From Saprospiraceae bacterium (lineage in GTDB: Bacteria; Bacteroidota; Bacteroidia; Chitinophagales; Saprospiraceae): DNA of 64,000 bases. Below the pieces are notes generated by a model. That model was not told the origin of the DNA. It was given only the letters and a program-made list of their open reading frames with translations, and searched no databases. The position numbers and the translations under genes were made by a program. Positions 34,389 to 43,519 of the stretch are shown here, in pieces (within the stretch, counting starts at the first letter, position 1; every line of letters starts with the position of its first letter). The DNA is taken from NCBI GenBank assembly GCA_016714085.1, contig JADJNW010000004.1, positions 124,001-188,000 of the forward strand, read 5' to 3'.

Positions 34389-35315
34389 ATGAGTTTATTA
34401 GCAGTCGGAACAGTCGCTTTTGATGATATTGAAACGCCCTATGGCCGCGCCGAGCGCGTGATTGGCGGTGCTGCAACTTATATTACTTTAGCCGCATCTT
34501 ATTTTACGGATGATCTGAAAATCGTATCTGTGATCGGCGATGATTTTCCGCAGACAGAATTGGATTATATGCAATCGAGAGGTATTGATTTGAGCGGCTT
34601 GCAAGTAAAAAACGGGGGAAAATCTTTTTTTTGGGCGGGACGCTACCATAAAAATATGAACGATCGGGATACCTTAGATACCCAACTCAATGTGCTGACG
34701 ACTTTTGATCCGGTGTTGCCGGAATCATATAAAAATACGGAATATTTGATGTTGGGTAACCTCACACCAGCGGTGCAAATGCGTGTGTTGGAACAGCTTC
34801 CTGTGCGCCCAAAACTGGTGGCTTTGGATACGATGAATTTCTGGATGAATGTGGCTTTGGAGGAACTGTTGGAAGTGCTGAAGAAAATTGATATATTGAC
34901 AATCAATGATGAAGAAGCCCGTCAACTCTCAGGTGAACACTCTTTGGTAAAAGCGGCACGCAAGATTTTTGAGATGGGGCCAAAGTATTTAGTCATTAAA
35001 AAAGGCGAACACGGCGCTTTGCTCTTCAGTGGCGACGATGTTTTTTTCGCACCGGCATTACCTTTGGCTGAAGTAGTTGATCCGACTGGCGCTGGCGATA
35101 CTTTTGCGGGTGGTTTTATCGGTTATTTGGCCAGCACAGGCGATTTGTCGTTCGATAATATGAAAAGAGCAGTGATTTATGGCTCGGCGATGGCATCTTT
35201 TTGTGTAGAAAAGTTCAGTATTGAACGTTTGAAAGGTCTTTCCAAAGAGGACATCAATAAACGCGTAGCGCAGTTTGCTCGTTTGGTCAATTTTGATTAC
35301 GAAATAGAGTTATAA
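34389..35315 (+). CDS. PfkB family carbohydrate/nucleoside kinase
   Basis: A 308-residue kinase; the ATG at 34389 (MSLLAVGTVAFDDI) is chosen because the family fold starts there, while the open frame upstream reads into unconserved sequence. Family marks are VIGGAATYITLAAS (first PfkB signature region), YLVIKKGEHGALLF, and the anion hole and catalytic Asp in VVDPTGAGDTFAGGFIGYL near residue 230. It phosphorylates a sugar or nucleoside with ATP in the cytoplasm; the exact substrate is not visible. It stands 76 bp before a thioredoxin-like gene in the same direction, possibly one operon with thiL. Confidence 0.9.
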   Translation: MSLLAVGTVAFDDIETPYGRAERVIGGAATYITLAASYFTDDLKIVSVIGDDFPQTELDYMQSRGIDLSGLQVKNGGKSFFWAGRYHKNMNDRDTLDTQLNVLTTFDPVLPESYKNTEYLMLGNLTPAVQMRVLEQLPVRPKLVALDTMNFWMNVALEELLEVLKKIDILTINDEEARQLSGEHSLVKAARKIFEMGPKYLVIKKGEHGALLFSGDDVFFAPALPLAEVVDPTGAGDTFAGGFIGYLASTGDLSFDNMKRAVIYGSAMASFCVEKFSIERLKGLSKEDINKRVAQFARLVNFDYEIEL

Positions 35316-35390
35316 ACGTTTACAAAACGTTAAAACGTCCTTTATTCGCAGCATTCTTATTAAATTGCAGGAGCAAAAATAATTAATGTT

Positions 35391-36557
35391 ATGAAAAGTA
35401 TAATCGCTACTTTATTAAGTTTGTTTGTATTTTTAAATACATATGCTGCTGGAATTCAATTCTTTGAAGGCAGTTGGGAAGAAGCATTAGCTGCTGCCAA
35501 GGCTCAGGATAAAGTCATTTTTGTAGATGCTTATGCCGTGTGGTGCGGCCCTTGCAAAAAAATGGCTAAAGAAGTTTTTCCGAATGAAGAAGTGGGCATT
35601 TTTTATAATCGCAATTTCATCAGTATGCAAATCGATATGGAGCGCGGCATGGGCTTGGATTTTGGTAAGCAATACCCAGTGGCGGCATTCCCAACCTTAT
35701 TTTTTATCGATGGCGATGGCAAAATAGTGCATCAGGTGCGCGGGGCGCAGTCTGTGGAAGCGTTTTTGAATATTGGGAAAAAGGTAATCGGCATGAACGA
35801 TCGAAGCGAGGATTATGCTGCTGAATATGAGCAAGGTAAACGGGAGCCGGAATTGCTTTACAATTATATTCGCGCTTTAAATAAAGCGGGGAAGTCAAGT
35901 TTGAAAATTTCCAACGAATATCTGCGTTCACAAAAGGATTTGACTACTGAATTTAATCTCAATTTTATCCTGGAAGCTGCGACCGAAGCGGATTCCAAGA
36001 TTTTTGACTGGCTGATCGAATATCGAAATCAAATTGCCAGGATCAATTCGGTGGACGAAGTGAACCAACGCATTTGGGATGCCTGTCAGGCTACTGCGCA
36101 GAAAGCGATTGAATTTGGCAGTGAAGACTTAGTGAAAGAAGCGATCTCCAAAGTAAAGAAGCATTATCCGGAGCGTTTATCTTCTTTTGAGTCGCAAACC
36201 TGGATGGAATTTTATTTGCAAACCAATGAAGTTGAAAAATATATAAAAACCGCCAAAAGCTACGCGAAAAAAGAAATTTACGACGACGCCAAAGCATTAC
36301 AAACGCTGACGACTAAAATCGTCAGAAAATTCAGCGATAATAAAAATGCTATGAGCCTTGCGGAAGACCTCGCCAAAAGAGCTTCCGATATTGGGCAGGT
36401 GTCGATTTACCATCTCATCTATGCCGATGTGCTGTACCGCAACGGTAAGAAGTCACAGGCTTTAGAAATGGCACGCAAAGCAATGGATTTGGCACAAAAT
36501 GAAGGAGAACCTGCTATCCGGATGGCGCAATCTATTATTCAAAAGTTAGAAGGATAA
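35391..36557 (+). CDS. Exported thioredoxin-like protein with C-terminal helical domain
   Basis: A 388-residue protein with a signal peptide (to about NTYAAG, residue 20). The thioredoxin domain (about 22-140) has the active site VWCGPCKKM and cis-Pro in FPTLFFIDGDG; the rest (about 145-388) is mostly helical with TPR-like spacing. Such periplasmic thioredoxin-fold proteins reduce or isomerise disulfides. It stops 4 bp before the thiL ATG, so the two genes are translationally close. Confidence 0.88.
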   Translation: MKSIIATLLSLFVFLNTYAAGIQFFEGSWEEALAAAKAQDKVIFVDAYAVWCGPCKKMAKEVFPNEEVGIFYNRNFISMQIDMERGMGLDFGKQYPVAAFPTLFFIDGDGKIVHQVRGAQSVEAFLNIGKKVIGMNDRSEDYAAEYEQGKREPELLYNYIRALNKAGKSSLKISNEYLRSQKDLTTEFNLNFILEAATEADSKIFDWLIEYRNQIARINSVDEVNQRIWDACQATAQKAIEFGSEDLVKEAISKVKKHYPERLSSFESQTWMEFYLQTNEVEKYIKTAKSYAKKEIYDDAKALQTLTTKIVRKFSDNKNAMSLAEDLAKRASDIGQVSIYHLIYADVLYRNGKKSQALEMARKAMDLAQNEGEPAIRMAQSIIQKLEG

Positions 36558-36560
36558 TTG

Positions 36561-37598
36561 ATGGCTGAAGAACAAAGTAGAACCGAAATAAGCAAACTGG
36601 GCGAGTTTGGCTTGATCGAGCGACTCACCAAGAATATTCAATTGCAAAATCCTTCTACGCTCAAAGGCGTAGGCGATGACGCGGCGGTGATTGATAATAA
36701 TGATTTCCTGACGGTCGTGAGTACGGATATGCTGGTGGAGGGTATTCACTTTGACCTGATGTACACGCCGCTCAAGCATTTGGGTTACAAATCGGTGGTA
36801 GTCAATCTCTCCGATATCTATGCGATGAATGCCATTCCCAAGCAAATCGTGATTTCCATTGCTATGTCCAATCGCTTTTCGGTGGAAGCCTTGGAGGAAT
36901 TGTACGAAGGGATTTATGCAGCTTGCAAATATTATAGTGTTGATCTGGTCGGTGGCGATACTTCTGCATCGAATAAAGGATTGATTATCAGCGTGACCGC
37001 AATTGGGCAAGGCGAAAAAGATAAAATTGTGTATCGGAACGGCGCTCAGGTCGGCGATTTGATTTGCATTACGGGCAACGTTGGCGCGGCTTATTTGGGT
37101 TTGCAAATTCTGGAACGCGAGAAACAATTGTATCTGGACAATCCGAAAATTCAACCCAATCTGGAAGAACAGGTCTACCTGGTTGGGCGACAATTAAAAC
37201 CCGAAGCGCGCAAGGATGTGATTGAAATGTTTGCCCAAAATAATTTGATTCCGACCGCCATGATTGACGTGTCGGATGGCATCGCTTCTGATTTGATGCA
37301 TATTTGCAAACAATCTGGGGTAGGGGCTTTCCTGGAGGAAAGCGGTGTGCCGATTCATCCCGATGCCCAGATGCAGGCAATTAATTTTCGACTCGATCCC
37401 ATTACTTGTGCCTTGAGCGGCGGTGAAGATTATGAATTGCTATTTACCATCAATCCAAAAGACATAGATAAAATTAAATATCTACCCGATATTTATATTG
37501 CCGGAGAAATTGTACCTGCCGAAGATGGCGTTAAGCTTCACACCAAAGGCGGCAACATCCACGACATCACGGCGCAGGGCTGGCAGCATTTTAAATGA
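36561..37598 (+). CDS. thiL: Thiamine-monophosphate kinase
   Basis: A 345-residue enzyme that phosphorylates thiamine monophosphate to the diphosphate cofactor with ATP. Motifs of the PurM-like fold are present: GVGDDAAVIDNND, VSTDMLVEGIHFD, LVGGDTSASNKG, the IDVSDGIASDLMHI segment, and LSGGEDYELLFT near the end. The ATG at 36561 is preferred over the TTG three bases earlier. No TPP riboswitch is seen; the gene simply follows the thioredoxin-like gene. Confidence 0.95.
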   Translation: MAEEQSRTEISKLGEFGLIERLTKNIQLQNPSTLKGVGDDAAVIDNNDFLTVVSTDMLVEGIHFDLMYTPLKHLGYKSVVVNLSDIYAMNAIPKQIVISIAMSNRFSVEALEELYEGIYAACKYYSVDLVGGDTSASNKGLIISVTAIGQGEKDKIVYRNGAQVGDLICITGNVGAAYLGLQILEREKQLYLDNPKIQPNLEEQVYLVGRQLKPEARKDVIEMFAQNNLIPTAMIDVSDGIASDLMHICKQSGVGAFLEESGVPIHPDAQMQAINFRLDPITCALSGGEDYELLFTINPKDIDKIKYLPDIYIAGEIVPAEDGVKLHTKGGNIHDITAQGWQHFK

Positions 37599-37826
37599 TT
37601 GACCATTGATTATTACATTGATACTAAATATTTGAATAAATTATCAATAATCAATCAATAAAAAAAACGCCCGCAAGAATAAGGCTCACGAACGTGTAAA
37701 GACAGGATGTAAATTCTTTAGAATAAGACAAAATTAATTTGATCTTAAAATTTTGAAAACCCTTGTGCTTATTGCACGGTACTCAATTCCCTGTTAACAG
37801 TTAACTGTGTACCTGTGCTTAATTCA

Positions 37827-37875
37827 GAAAGTCGAAAGTCTGACTTCTCTATTCTCGCATCTGACCTCTCCATCA
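37827..37875. repeat. Heptanucleotide array overlapping the hsp20 stop
   Basis: Seven units in 7-base steps (GAAAGTC twice, TGACTTC, TCTATTC, TCGCATC, TGACCTC, TCCATCA). The last unit supplies the stop codon of the small heat-shock gene. The rest of the 37.6-37.87 kb gap has shorter ATTGATx-type repeats near 37600-37655 and nothing gene-like. Confidence 0.65.
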
Positions 37876-38265
37876 GGCAATTAGAATATCCTGCGAGGGC
37901 ACGATACTGCCGGGTTTAATCGGCAAAGTCACTTGCAAAACGCCATCTTCGTATTTCGCGGAAATGTTTGCCGGATCAACGGTATCATCGATTTGGAATG
38001 TTCTTTCAAACGACACCAAGCGATATTCATAACGCACCCAATTTTGATCTTCAGTATCCTCTTGTTTGGGCCTTTTATATGAAATAGTTAATTCATCGCC
38101 TTGCACAGAAATTTTGAAATCCTCTTTTTTTCTACCGGGCGTTGCGAAGAAAAGCTCATAGCTTTCGTCGGTTTTCAGTACGTTTACCGGAATGCGGAAA
38201 TGCCCGCCGTGCCAATGTTTGTGCCGGCCCCAGCTTTTCGGTCCACATGAATGATGGTGCATCAT
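37873..38265 (-). CDS. Small heat-shock protein (Hsp20/alpha-crystallin)
   Basis: A 130-residue chaperone. The alpha-crystallin domain covers about residues 25-120: RIPVNVLKTDESYELFFATPG, then LTISYKR, the RYEYRLVSFERTFQI segment and AKYEDGVLQVTLPIKPG, the family's A-x-x-n-G-v-L signature. A His-rich start (MMHHHSCGPKSWGRHKHWHG) is unusual and might bind metal. Hsp20 proteins hold unfolding proteins during stress. It is a single gene on the minus strand. Confidence 0.93.
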   Translation of the reverse strand: MMHHHSCGPKSWGRHKHWHGGHFRIPVNVLKTDESYELFFATPGRKKEDFKISVQGDELTISYKRPKQEDTEDQNWVRYEYRLVSFERTFQIDDTVDPANISAKYEDGVLQVTLPIKPGSIVPSQDILIA

Positions 38266-38309
38266 ATTACAATTGATTTTTTTAATTTGATTAAAACTTT
38301 ACAATAATA

Positions 38310-38330
38310 TTTAGTATATTTTATACTAAA
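38310..38330. terminator. AT-only hairpin after a small membrane-protein gene
   Basis: TTTAGTATA (38310-38318) pairs with TATACTAAA (38322-38330) around 3 nt. It includes the stop of the 38321-38605 gene. With no GC it is a weak terminator, and it could equally be a binding site in the hsp20 promoter region. Confidence 0.4.
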
Positions 38331-38605
38331 TCTTTTTCACGGTACTTTGGTGTCAAGTCCTCTTGTCCTCGCTCAAATCTTCGCGCGTAGAATCGGTAAT
38401 TGCCAGCTTCCAAGGGCTCTGGCCCTTCGTATAAGTAATGCGGATGCGGGTAGCCAAATCTTCGATGGTAGCGATGTTTGAATATAATTCCCACGATCAA
38501 GCGAACGATGAGAAAAAATACGACCAATCGAACCAGGAAAAATGGCATCACCACCAGCGCCAGGAAGCCAAGCAGCCCCAGCACTGCAAATTTTGGAACG
38601 TACAT
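38321..38605 (-). CDS. Unknown small membrane protein
   Basis: A 94-residue protein from the ATG at 38605 (MYVPKFAVLGLLGFLALVV); a longer open frame upstream is unlikely because it is basic and not membrane-like. Two close hydrophobic segments (about 5-21 and 24-43, rich in Val/Ile/Phe) are followed by a His/Arg/Tyr-rich tail (KHRYHRRFGYPHPHYLYEG). The tail is probably cytoplasmic. No family is recognised. It is upstream of hsp20 on the same strand, perhaps part of a stress-induced pair. Confidence 0.55.
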   Translation of the reverse strand: MYVPKFAVLGLLGFLALVVMPFFLVRLVVFFLIVRLIVGIIFKHRYHRRFGYPHPHYLYEGPEPLEAGNYRFYARRFERGQEDLTPKYREKDLV

Positions 38606-38851
38606 AGTCTTATGTTTTAATTTGAAATAACAGATTAAATCTGCGCTGTAATGATGAAGACGAGTAAGTAGAATTTTTACTTTAAAATTATTTAAAATCT
38701 TCTTCTCAAACTTTATTCTAAAAAGAACATAATTATTCCATCTACTTTTTAGCAAAATTTTGTAAAAAGTTTATATTTCAGATTAATTAGAAAGCGATAA
38801 GAAGAAACGCCGATAAAAATTTTATAAGGCGATCATCAAACCAATTTTACT

Positions 38852-39472
38852 ATGGGTGTGACAATTCACTATCGAGGTCAATTGACCAATCGAGATACGG
38901 TATATTCAATGATAGAAGAAATCATAGATATTGCGCAAACAATGGGCTGGCAGTATCATCACATGGACGAAAGCTGGTCGAGTCTGCCGTCGGCGCATTT
39001 GGAAAGTGGCAACGAGCCAGGAATACATATCGTAGGTGATTGCGGACTGAAAGGCATACATTTCAAGCCGCACGAGCGATGCGAGCCGATTTGGTTGTAT
39101 TTTAATGCCCATGGTATGCTGACTTCACCTTTTCGAGTGGCGCTCGATGCAGAAGAGGGCTATCCTATTCGGATGCCCTGGATTTCTACCAAAACGCAGT
39201 TTGGAGGCATCGAAATACATATTACAATTGTAAAAATTTTGCAATATATAAAACAAAAATACCTGCCCAATTTGGAGGTAGAAGACGAAGGCGGTTATTG
39301 GGCTACAGGCAATGTCGGGGAATTGAAAAAATGCTTTGAGGCTATTGAAGAAGGAATGCAACAAGTACAGCAGGCAACAGCAGCCATTAATTCCAATGAT
39401 ACTGTGGATGAAATTATACAGAAAATAGAAGATGCCATTCGGCGGGATGATTCTAAAAAAGAAAGAAATTAA
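38852..39472 (+). CDS. Unknown conserved-looking protein
   Basis: A 206-residue soluble protein. It starts GVTIHYRGQLTNRDTVYSMIEEIIDIAQTMGW and continues with a beta-rich middle (GLKGIHFKPHERCEPIWLYFNAHGMLTSPF, QFGGIEIHITIVKILQYIKQKY) and a C-terminal acidic helix. The first strand-helix pair resembles uncharacterised Bacteroidota proteins that I cannot name. It shares 4 bp with the end of the opposing bshB1 gene. The codon pattern is ordinary, so I treat it as real. Confidence 0.65.
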   Translation: MGVTIHYRGQLTNRDTVYSMIEEIIDIAQTMGWQYHHMDESWSSLPSAHLESGNEPGIHIVGDCGLKGIHFKPHERCEPIWLYFNAHGMLTSPFRVALDAEEGYPIRMPWISTKTQFGGIEIHITIVKILQYIKQKYLPNLEVEDEGGYWATGNVGELKKCFEAIEEGMQQVQQATAAINSNDTVDEIIQKIEDAIRRDDSKKERN

Positions 39473-40200
39473 GCCAAATCAAATAAATTATTCACTCCGG
39501 GTGTGCGGGCTGCATTGAAGCCTTCAGCATATTCAAATCCTGCCCCCCGCCCATAAGCGCGCGCTTTTGCATATAAAAAATCTATAAAATCTTTCCCGGA
39601 AATCGGGGTGCTTAATTCGTGTTTGTATTCCTCGGCATCGGGCAGATCAAATTGAGAGCGGAAAGCCTTCACCAGTTCGATTTTTTTCTCAATGTATGGC
39701 GCAATATCTATTACAAAATCCGGCGGAAGGTTATGATCTTGCACATAATGATAGACTGCTTTGGGCCGCCAACGATCTTGCAAATTCCCATCTTCGTCGT
39801 AAGTAGGAATTTTAACTAAACCCGAATAAAAACAAGCATCTGCGGTCAGTTTTGCAGCACGTCCATGGTCGGGATGGCGATCGCTCAACGCATTGGCAAG
39901 TACAATATCGGGCTGACACCAACGCAATACTTGAATGATTTTTATTATATTTTCGTGATTATATTCGAAGAAACCATCCGCCATATTCAGATTTTTGCGA
40001 AAAGCAGCGCCCATAAGCTCAGCGGCTTTGGCGGCTTCGCGGTCACGTATTTCGGCGGTGCCGCGTGTACCCAATTCGCCACGTGTAAGGTCAAGTAAAC
40101 CAACGGTTTTACCCATTTCCAGATGTCGAAGCAACGTGCCGCTACAACTCAGTTCTACGTCATCGGGGTGCACTCCGATAGCAAGTATGTCAACTTTCAT
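39469..40200 (-). CDS. bshB1: N-acetylglucosaminyl-L-malate deacetylase, bacillithiol synthesis
   Basis: A 243-residue zinc enzyme of the LmbE/PIG-L family. It removes acetyl from GlcNAc-malate, the second step of bacillithiol synthesis. Motifs: AIGVHPDDVELSCSGTL (zinc-binding H-P-D-D), LDLTRGELGTRGT, RDREAAKAAELMG, and DRHPDHGRAAKLT with the catalytic/zinc His pair, followed by FYSGL. The length and TRGELGTRG are specific to BshB1. Bacillithiol is the main low-molecular-weight thiol in many Bacteroidota. Confidence 0.93.
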   Translation of the reverse strand: MKVDILAIGVHPDDVELSCSGTLLRHLEMGKTVGLLDLTRGELGTRGTAEIRDREAAKAAELMGAAFRKNLNMADGFFEYNHENIIKIIQVLRWCQPDIVLANALSDRHPDHGRAAKLTADACFYSGLVKIPTYDEDGNLQDRWRPKAVYHYVQDHNLPPDFVIDIAPYIEKKIELVKAFRSQFDLPDAEEYKHELSTPISGKDFIDFLYAKARAYGRGAGFEYAEGFNAARTPGVNNLFDLA

Positions 40201-40271
40201 GCGTGAAATTTACAAGTTTTGACAACAATCTTTGCAACAGATAAGTTTGACCGAGCTGAAAAATATTGAAT

Positions 40272-40781
40272 TTAGAGCAATTTTCGGATGGCTCGTTGTA
40301 TAAGAAAGGATGTTGGACTAATAAAACTAAAGAAATGCGTCACGACTTTGCCCTCGCGATCGATCAAATATTTGTGGAAATTCCAAAGGGGTGGCGTATT
40401 GACTCGACCATTGATTTTTCGATTTGATAGAAATCGGAACAATGCAGAAGCCTTGCTCCCTTTTACGTGCGCTTTCTCAAAAATAGAGAAGGAAGTATTG
40501 TAGTTATTGACGCAGAAATACTCAATTTTCTCGCCATGAAGCGGCTCTTGCCTCAAGAAGTCATTCGACGGAAAGGCGAGTATTTCAAAGCCTTGATCGT
40601 GAAATTTCTGATATAATTCTTCCAATTTTTTTAATTGTGGTGTATAAATACATTTGGAGGCGATATTGACGATCAAGAGTATTTTGCCTTCGTATTGCGA
40701 CAAATCAATGGGTCTGCCATGTAAATCGTGTACAATAAATTGATAAATAGAATCTTTGGCAATCACTTTTTCTTTTTGCAT
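40272..40781 (-). CDS. Glutathione-peroxidase-family thiol peroxidase
   Basis: A 169-residue protein with the GPx fold. The peroxidatic Cys lies in NIASKCIYTPQLKKLEELY (a Cys form, not selenocysteine, with Ile instead of the usual Gly after it). Gln appears in FPSNDFLRQEP, and Trp/Asn in LWNFHKYLIDREG complete the catalytic tetrad. Bacterial members use thioredoxin rather than glutathione. A hydrophobic C-terminal end (FFSFISPTSFLIQRAI) is present. It is a cytoplasmic peroxide defence enzyme. Confidence 0.9.
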   Translation of the reverse strand: MQKEKVIAKDSIYQFIVHDLHGRPIDLSQYEGKILLIVNIASKCIYTPQLKKLEELYQKFHDQGFEILAFPSNDFLRQEPLHGEKIEYFCVNNYNTSFSIFEKAHVKGSKASALFRFLSNRKINGRVNTPPLWNFHKYLIDREGKVVTHFFSFISPTSFLIQRAIRKLL

Positions 40782-40882
40782 CGCTTCGGCTTAATTCAGA
40801 ATACTTGTGTAACCGAATTTCATTTTAATAGTTCATTACATTTTAAGTAAATAAATTGAGGCGATTAATAATAAATAAAAAA

Positions 40883-41368
40883 TTAGCGTCCGGCCTGCAC
40901 CAGCTTGGGTTGGCGGGTTGTATTTTTACTTAAATCAAAGGTTTGGCGATAAACATTTCGCATTTGATCAAAATAAGTTAATTCGACTATAAAATTATGG
41001 GTAATTTTTTCCTGAGACGCGGTTTCCAAAAGAATGCTATAAGTTTTGCCTTTATCAAGCTGATGCCCGGCAAAAGCGTTTTTGAATACAATATCGCGGC
41101 GACCCTTCACGAATAAAGAAGTGAATGTAGCGCTTTCCCCGTTATTCTTGATTTTCAGAAAAGCATCCCGTCCTAAAGGTGAAACTTGAAAAGCTTCCAG
41201 CATCAATTTCGGTGCGACTTTATCGCGGCGCTTCTTGCGTCGGCGGCTACTGGCGAGTGGTAGGACGACGAATAGCAACAACAGAACGCCGCCTATGATT
41301 GCCCAGTGCATCAATGTGAAAGATTGAAGAAGTGTTTTGACTTCTGCGAATAATGTTTCCAGATTCAT
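40883..41368 (-). CDS. Unknown single-pass membrane protein
   Basis: A 161-residue protein with one membrane helix (about residues 21-40, WAIIGGVLLLLFVVLPLA), a basic stop-transfer (SSRRRKKRRDK) and a soluble C-terminal beta-rich domain (LEAFQVSPLGRDAFLKIKNNG, SLFVKGRRDIVFKNAFAG, FIVELTYFD). By the positive-inside rule the domain is cytoplasmic. No family is recognised. Confidence 0.6.
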   Translation of the reverse strand: MNLETLFAEVKTLLQSFTLMHWAIIGGVLLLLFVVLPLASSRRRKKRRDKVAPKLMLEAFQVSPLGRDAFLKIKNNGESATFTSLFVKGRRDIVFKNAFAGHQLDKGKTYSILLETASQEKITHNFIVELTYFDQMRNVYRQTFDLSKNTTRQPKLVQAGR

Positions 41369-41515
41369 AGCTGAAGTTGGTTGGGTGTAGCTTCCAACTG
41401 TAAAGCTAAGGATTTTGAAGAGGCTATAAAAATTAAGCGCAGAAATTATCGCATAATCGGTATTAGGATACCATCTTCCGAAGCTTTTCCATGAGAGCTT
41501 CGGAAGATCGTAGTA

Positions 41516-42262
41516 TTAATCTGTCCGCGGCACCCAGATTTCGTGCATTGGGTCACCTGCGCTGCTTTTGCCCTTGTGATGCCACTCACCTTCTTTTTTA
41601 TCAAAATTGAAGGTCAGGCTCATGCCTACGCGCTTGTTGTCGCGTGAGAAAAACACTAAATTCTCAGTATAGACGCCGTCTTTAGCAGTGTACGTGCCAC
41701 CGCCCGTGCCGGAGAATTGCTTGGTTGCGATATTGTACGCAATCCATTGGAAACGAGTACCAGTAAGGATTTTCATGGTTTTGCGCGGTACGGTAATGTC
41801 CCGACGACTTTCTTTGCCGTCTTCGCTTACGCGGCCTCCCATCAACCATGCGCCTGTAAGGTCAGTGTTTGCACCTTTGTCAATATTATCCCAAGCTAAT
41901 TTGGCGCCTGTACTTTGACTTAACATCAATTTTTCCATTTCCATTTTTGCCATCCAATCTTCCGATTTGCCCACCATTGCTGTATCGGCCGTGTTGAATT
42001 CAAAATTCAAGGTCACTTTTTCGTCTTGCATTTGCCAGCTTCCGCCTTTGGTCGAAAGGAATTCGCCGGAAGCCGTTTTGTATTCTGTCCAGGAAAAATA
42101 GTCGCCGCTGAAAAGCAGCACCCGCGTCACCGCTTCGCCTTTCTCGGTTGCCGAGTTTTGCCAAGCGCCTTTCAGGTCTAATTTGTTCATGCCGAATAAA
42201 AATGCCGGACTTGCTACGCCGAGTAATAATACAAGAATTACCATCCATTTTTGGGTTTTCAT
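41516..42262 (-). CDS. Exported protein with two repeated lipocalin-like halves
   Basis: A 248-residue protein from the ATG at 42262. It has a signal peptide (to about FLFGM, residue 20), then two related halves. Each begins with L(D/T)LxGAW and includes a FSWTEY/FQWIAY segment and a GG(S/T)W/Y turn (LDLKGAWQNS...DYFSWTEYKT and TDLTGAWLMGG...FQWIAYNIAT). The repeated beta pattern suggests a small barrel such as a lipocalin-like domain. The ligand is unknown and no neighbour tells more. Confidence 0.6.
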   Translation of the reverse strand: MKTQKWMVILVLLLGVASPAFLFGMNKLDLKGAWQNSATEKGEAVTRVLLFSGDYFSWTEYKTASGEFLSTKGGSWQMQDEKVTLNFEFNTADTAMVGKSEDWMAKMEMEKLMLSQSTGAKLAWDNIDKGANTDLTGAWLMGGRVSEDGKESRRDITVPRKTMKILTGTRFQWIAYNIATKQFSGTGGGTYTAKDGVYTENLVFFSRDNKRVGMSLTFNFDKKEGEWHHKGKSSAGDPMHEIWVPRTD

Positions 42263-42356
42263 AGGAATGCGTTTTATTGATTTGACCATTTAAAATAAGC
42301 TTAATATCCAAAAAGGGTAAATAATCTCACTCAATTTTTTGAAGCCTGTTTAGGAT

Positions 42357-43229
42357 TCATGTTATTGGTTTCCTTAGTTCCGTTGGGCTGTAGCCCATTT
42401 TTTGTTTAAAATAGCGACTAAAATAATGAATGGATTCAAATTGAAGTTCATTACAAATTTCCTGAATATTTTTATCACTTGATAAAATGAGTTCTTTGGC
42501 GCGCATCAGTTTCAACTCCAAATGATATTGTCGGGGAGACACCCCGGTATATTTTTTAAACATTTTTCTAAAATTCGCATAACCAATATGATATTGGCTT
42601 GCCAATTCCTGCAAATCAATATGTGCTTCTACATTTTCCCGCATTTGCAAACGCGCTTTTTGAATAATTGCCTCGATGGTTTTGCCGGAAAAATCGCCCT
42701 GCTTTTGATGAGCAACCATGCTGCCCAATAATTTCAGGATAAGCCCCGATGCAATTTGCTGAAAACCAGGCTTTTCCTCTTGCACCAGTTTGAAAATTTC
42801 GTGATAGATGCCCAAAAACGAATCGCGAATACCGCATTCAAAATAAGGCTGAGAATTCAGAAATACTGCCTGCTCAAAAAAATGAGCAATCATATTACCA
42901 TTAAAACCAATATAATTTTCTACCCAACCCGTTTTCAAAACAGGGCGATAGCGATGATATTCTCCTGGGCGGATGAGCAAAGTTGCGCCTTCTTTTACAT
43001 TAAATTTTCCTTGTCTATTTTCTAAAACCCCCGCCCCTTCTGTAATGTAAATTAGCTGATATTCTTGTAATACCCTGCCTTTATTCCAAGTAAAAAAATA
43101 ACCCGTTGGGTGTTCGGAGGAAGGATAGATGGCGTTCGGCGTTACGGTAGCCCTACCTGCGACGTTGAGATACAAGCCCCAGTTTTTGTCTGCCTCACCC
43201 GGCGTTAAATATTTGAAAAAATCTTGCAT
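42357..43229 (-). CDS. AraC family transcriptional regulator, probably of the L-rhamnose locus
   Basis: A 290-residue regulator from the ATG at 43229 (MQDFFKYL). The N-terminal cupin (IYITEGAGVLENRQGKF, LLIRPGEYHRYRPV) would bind the sugar signal. The C-terminal AraC domain (about 190-290) has two helix-turn-helix units: IDLQELASQYHIGYANFRKMFKKYTGVSP and NIQEICNELQFESIHYFSRYFKQKMGYSP. It is divergent from the rhamnosidase genes with about 290 bp between, the arrangement of a RhaR-like activator, but ligand identity is inferred from position. Confidence 0.9.
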   Translation of the reverse strand: MQDFFKYLTPGEADKNWGLYLNVAGRATVTPNAIYPSSEHPTGYFFTWNKGRVLQEYQLIYITEGAGVLENRQGKFNVKEGATLLIRPGEYHRYRPVLKTGWVENYIGFNGNMIAHFFEQAVFLNSQPYFECGIRDSFLGIYHEIFKLVQEEKPGFQQIASGLILKLLGSMVAHQKQGDFSGKTIEAIIQKARLQMRENVEAHIDLQELASQYHIGYANFRKMFKKYTGVSPRQYHLELKLMRAKELILSSDKNIQEICNELQFESIHYFSRYFKQKMGYSPTELRKPIT

Positions 43230-43268
43230 TCTGCTTCCCCATTTATTGGTACAAATTCTGAAAATCAA

Positions 43269-43379
43269 AGTACAAATACCACAAATTTTGAACCGATTTT
43301 ATCCATTTTTGAAAAAAAGGATAAGAAATTTTCCCAATAAGTACAAATATAAACCCATTTTGTATAAATCAATATTTGT
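43269..43379. promoter_or_regulatory. Candidate operator sites between the regulator and rhamnosidase genes
   Basis: AGTACAAATA occurs twice in direct orientation (43269-43278 and 43340-43349), the layout favoured by AraC proteins. ACAAATAT (43343-43350) is also mirrored by ATATTTGT (43372-43379). The 43230-43519 gap holds no gene. Confidence 0.35.
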
Positions 43380-43519
43380 TTATCGGGCTATTTTTGTAAT
43401 ATAATTTTATTTTTGAGTACATTTAAAAAATGTAAGATCCTATTACCAATATGCTTATCGTATTGTAGCAAAAAATGCAAATAATACTTATTCAACCTTT
43501 CATATAAAATTCATTTGCT

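Noticed and set aside
36546..37193. 215-codon minus-strand frame opposite thiL
   Set aside because: It is a shadow of the thiL reading frame, with biased composition and no start context.
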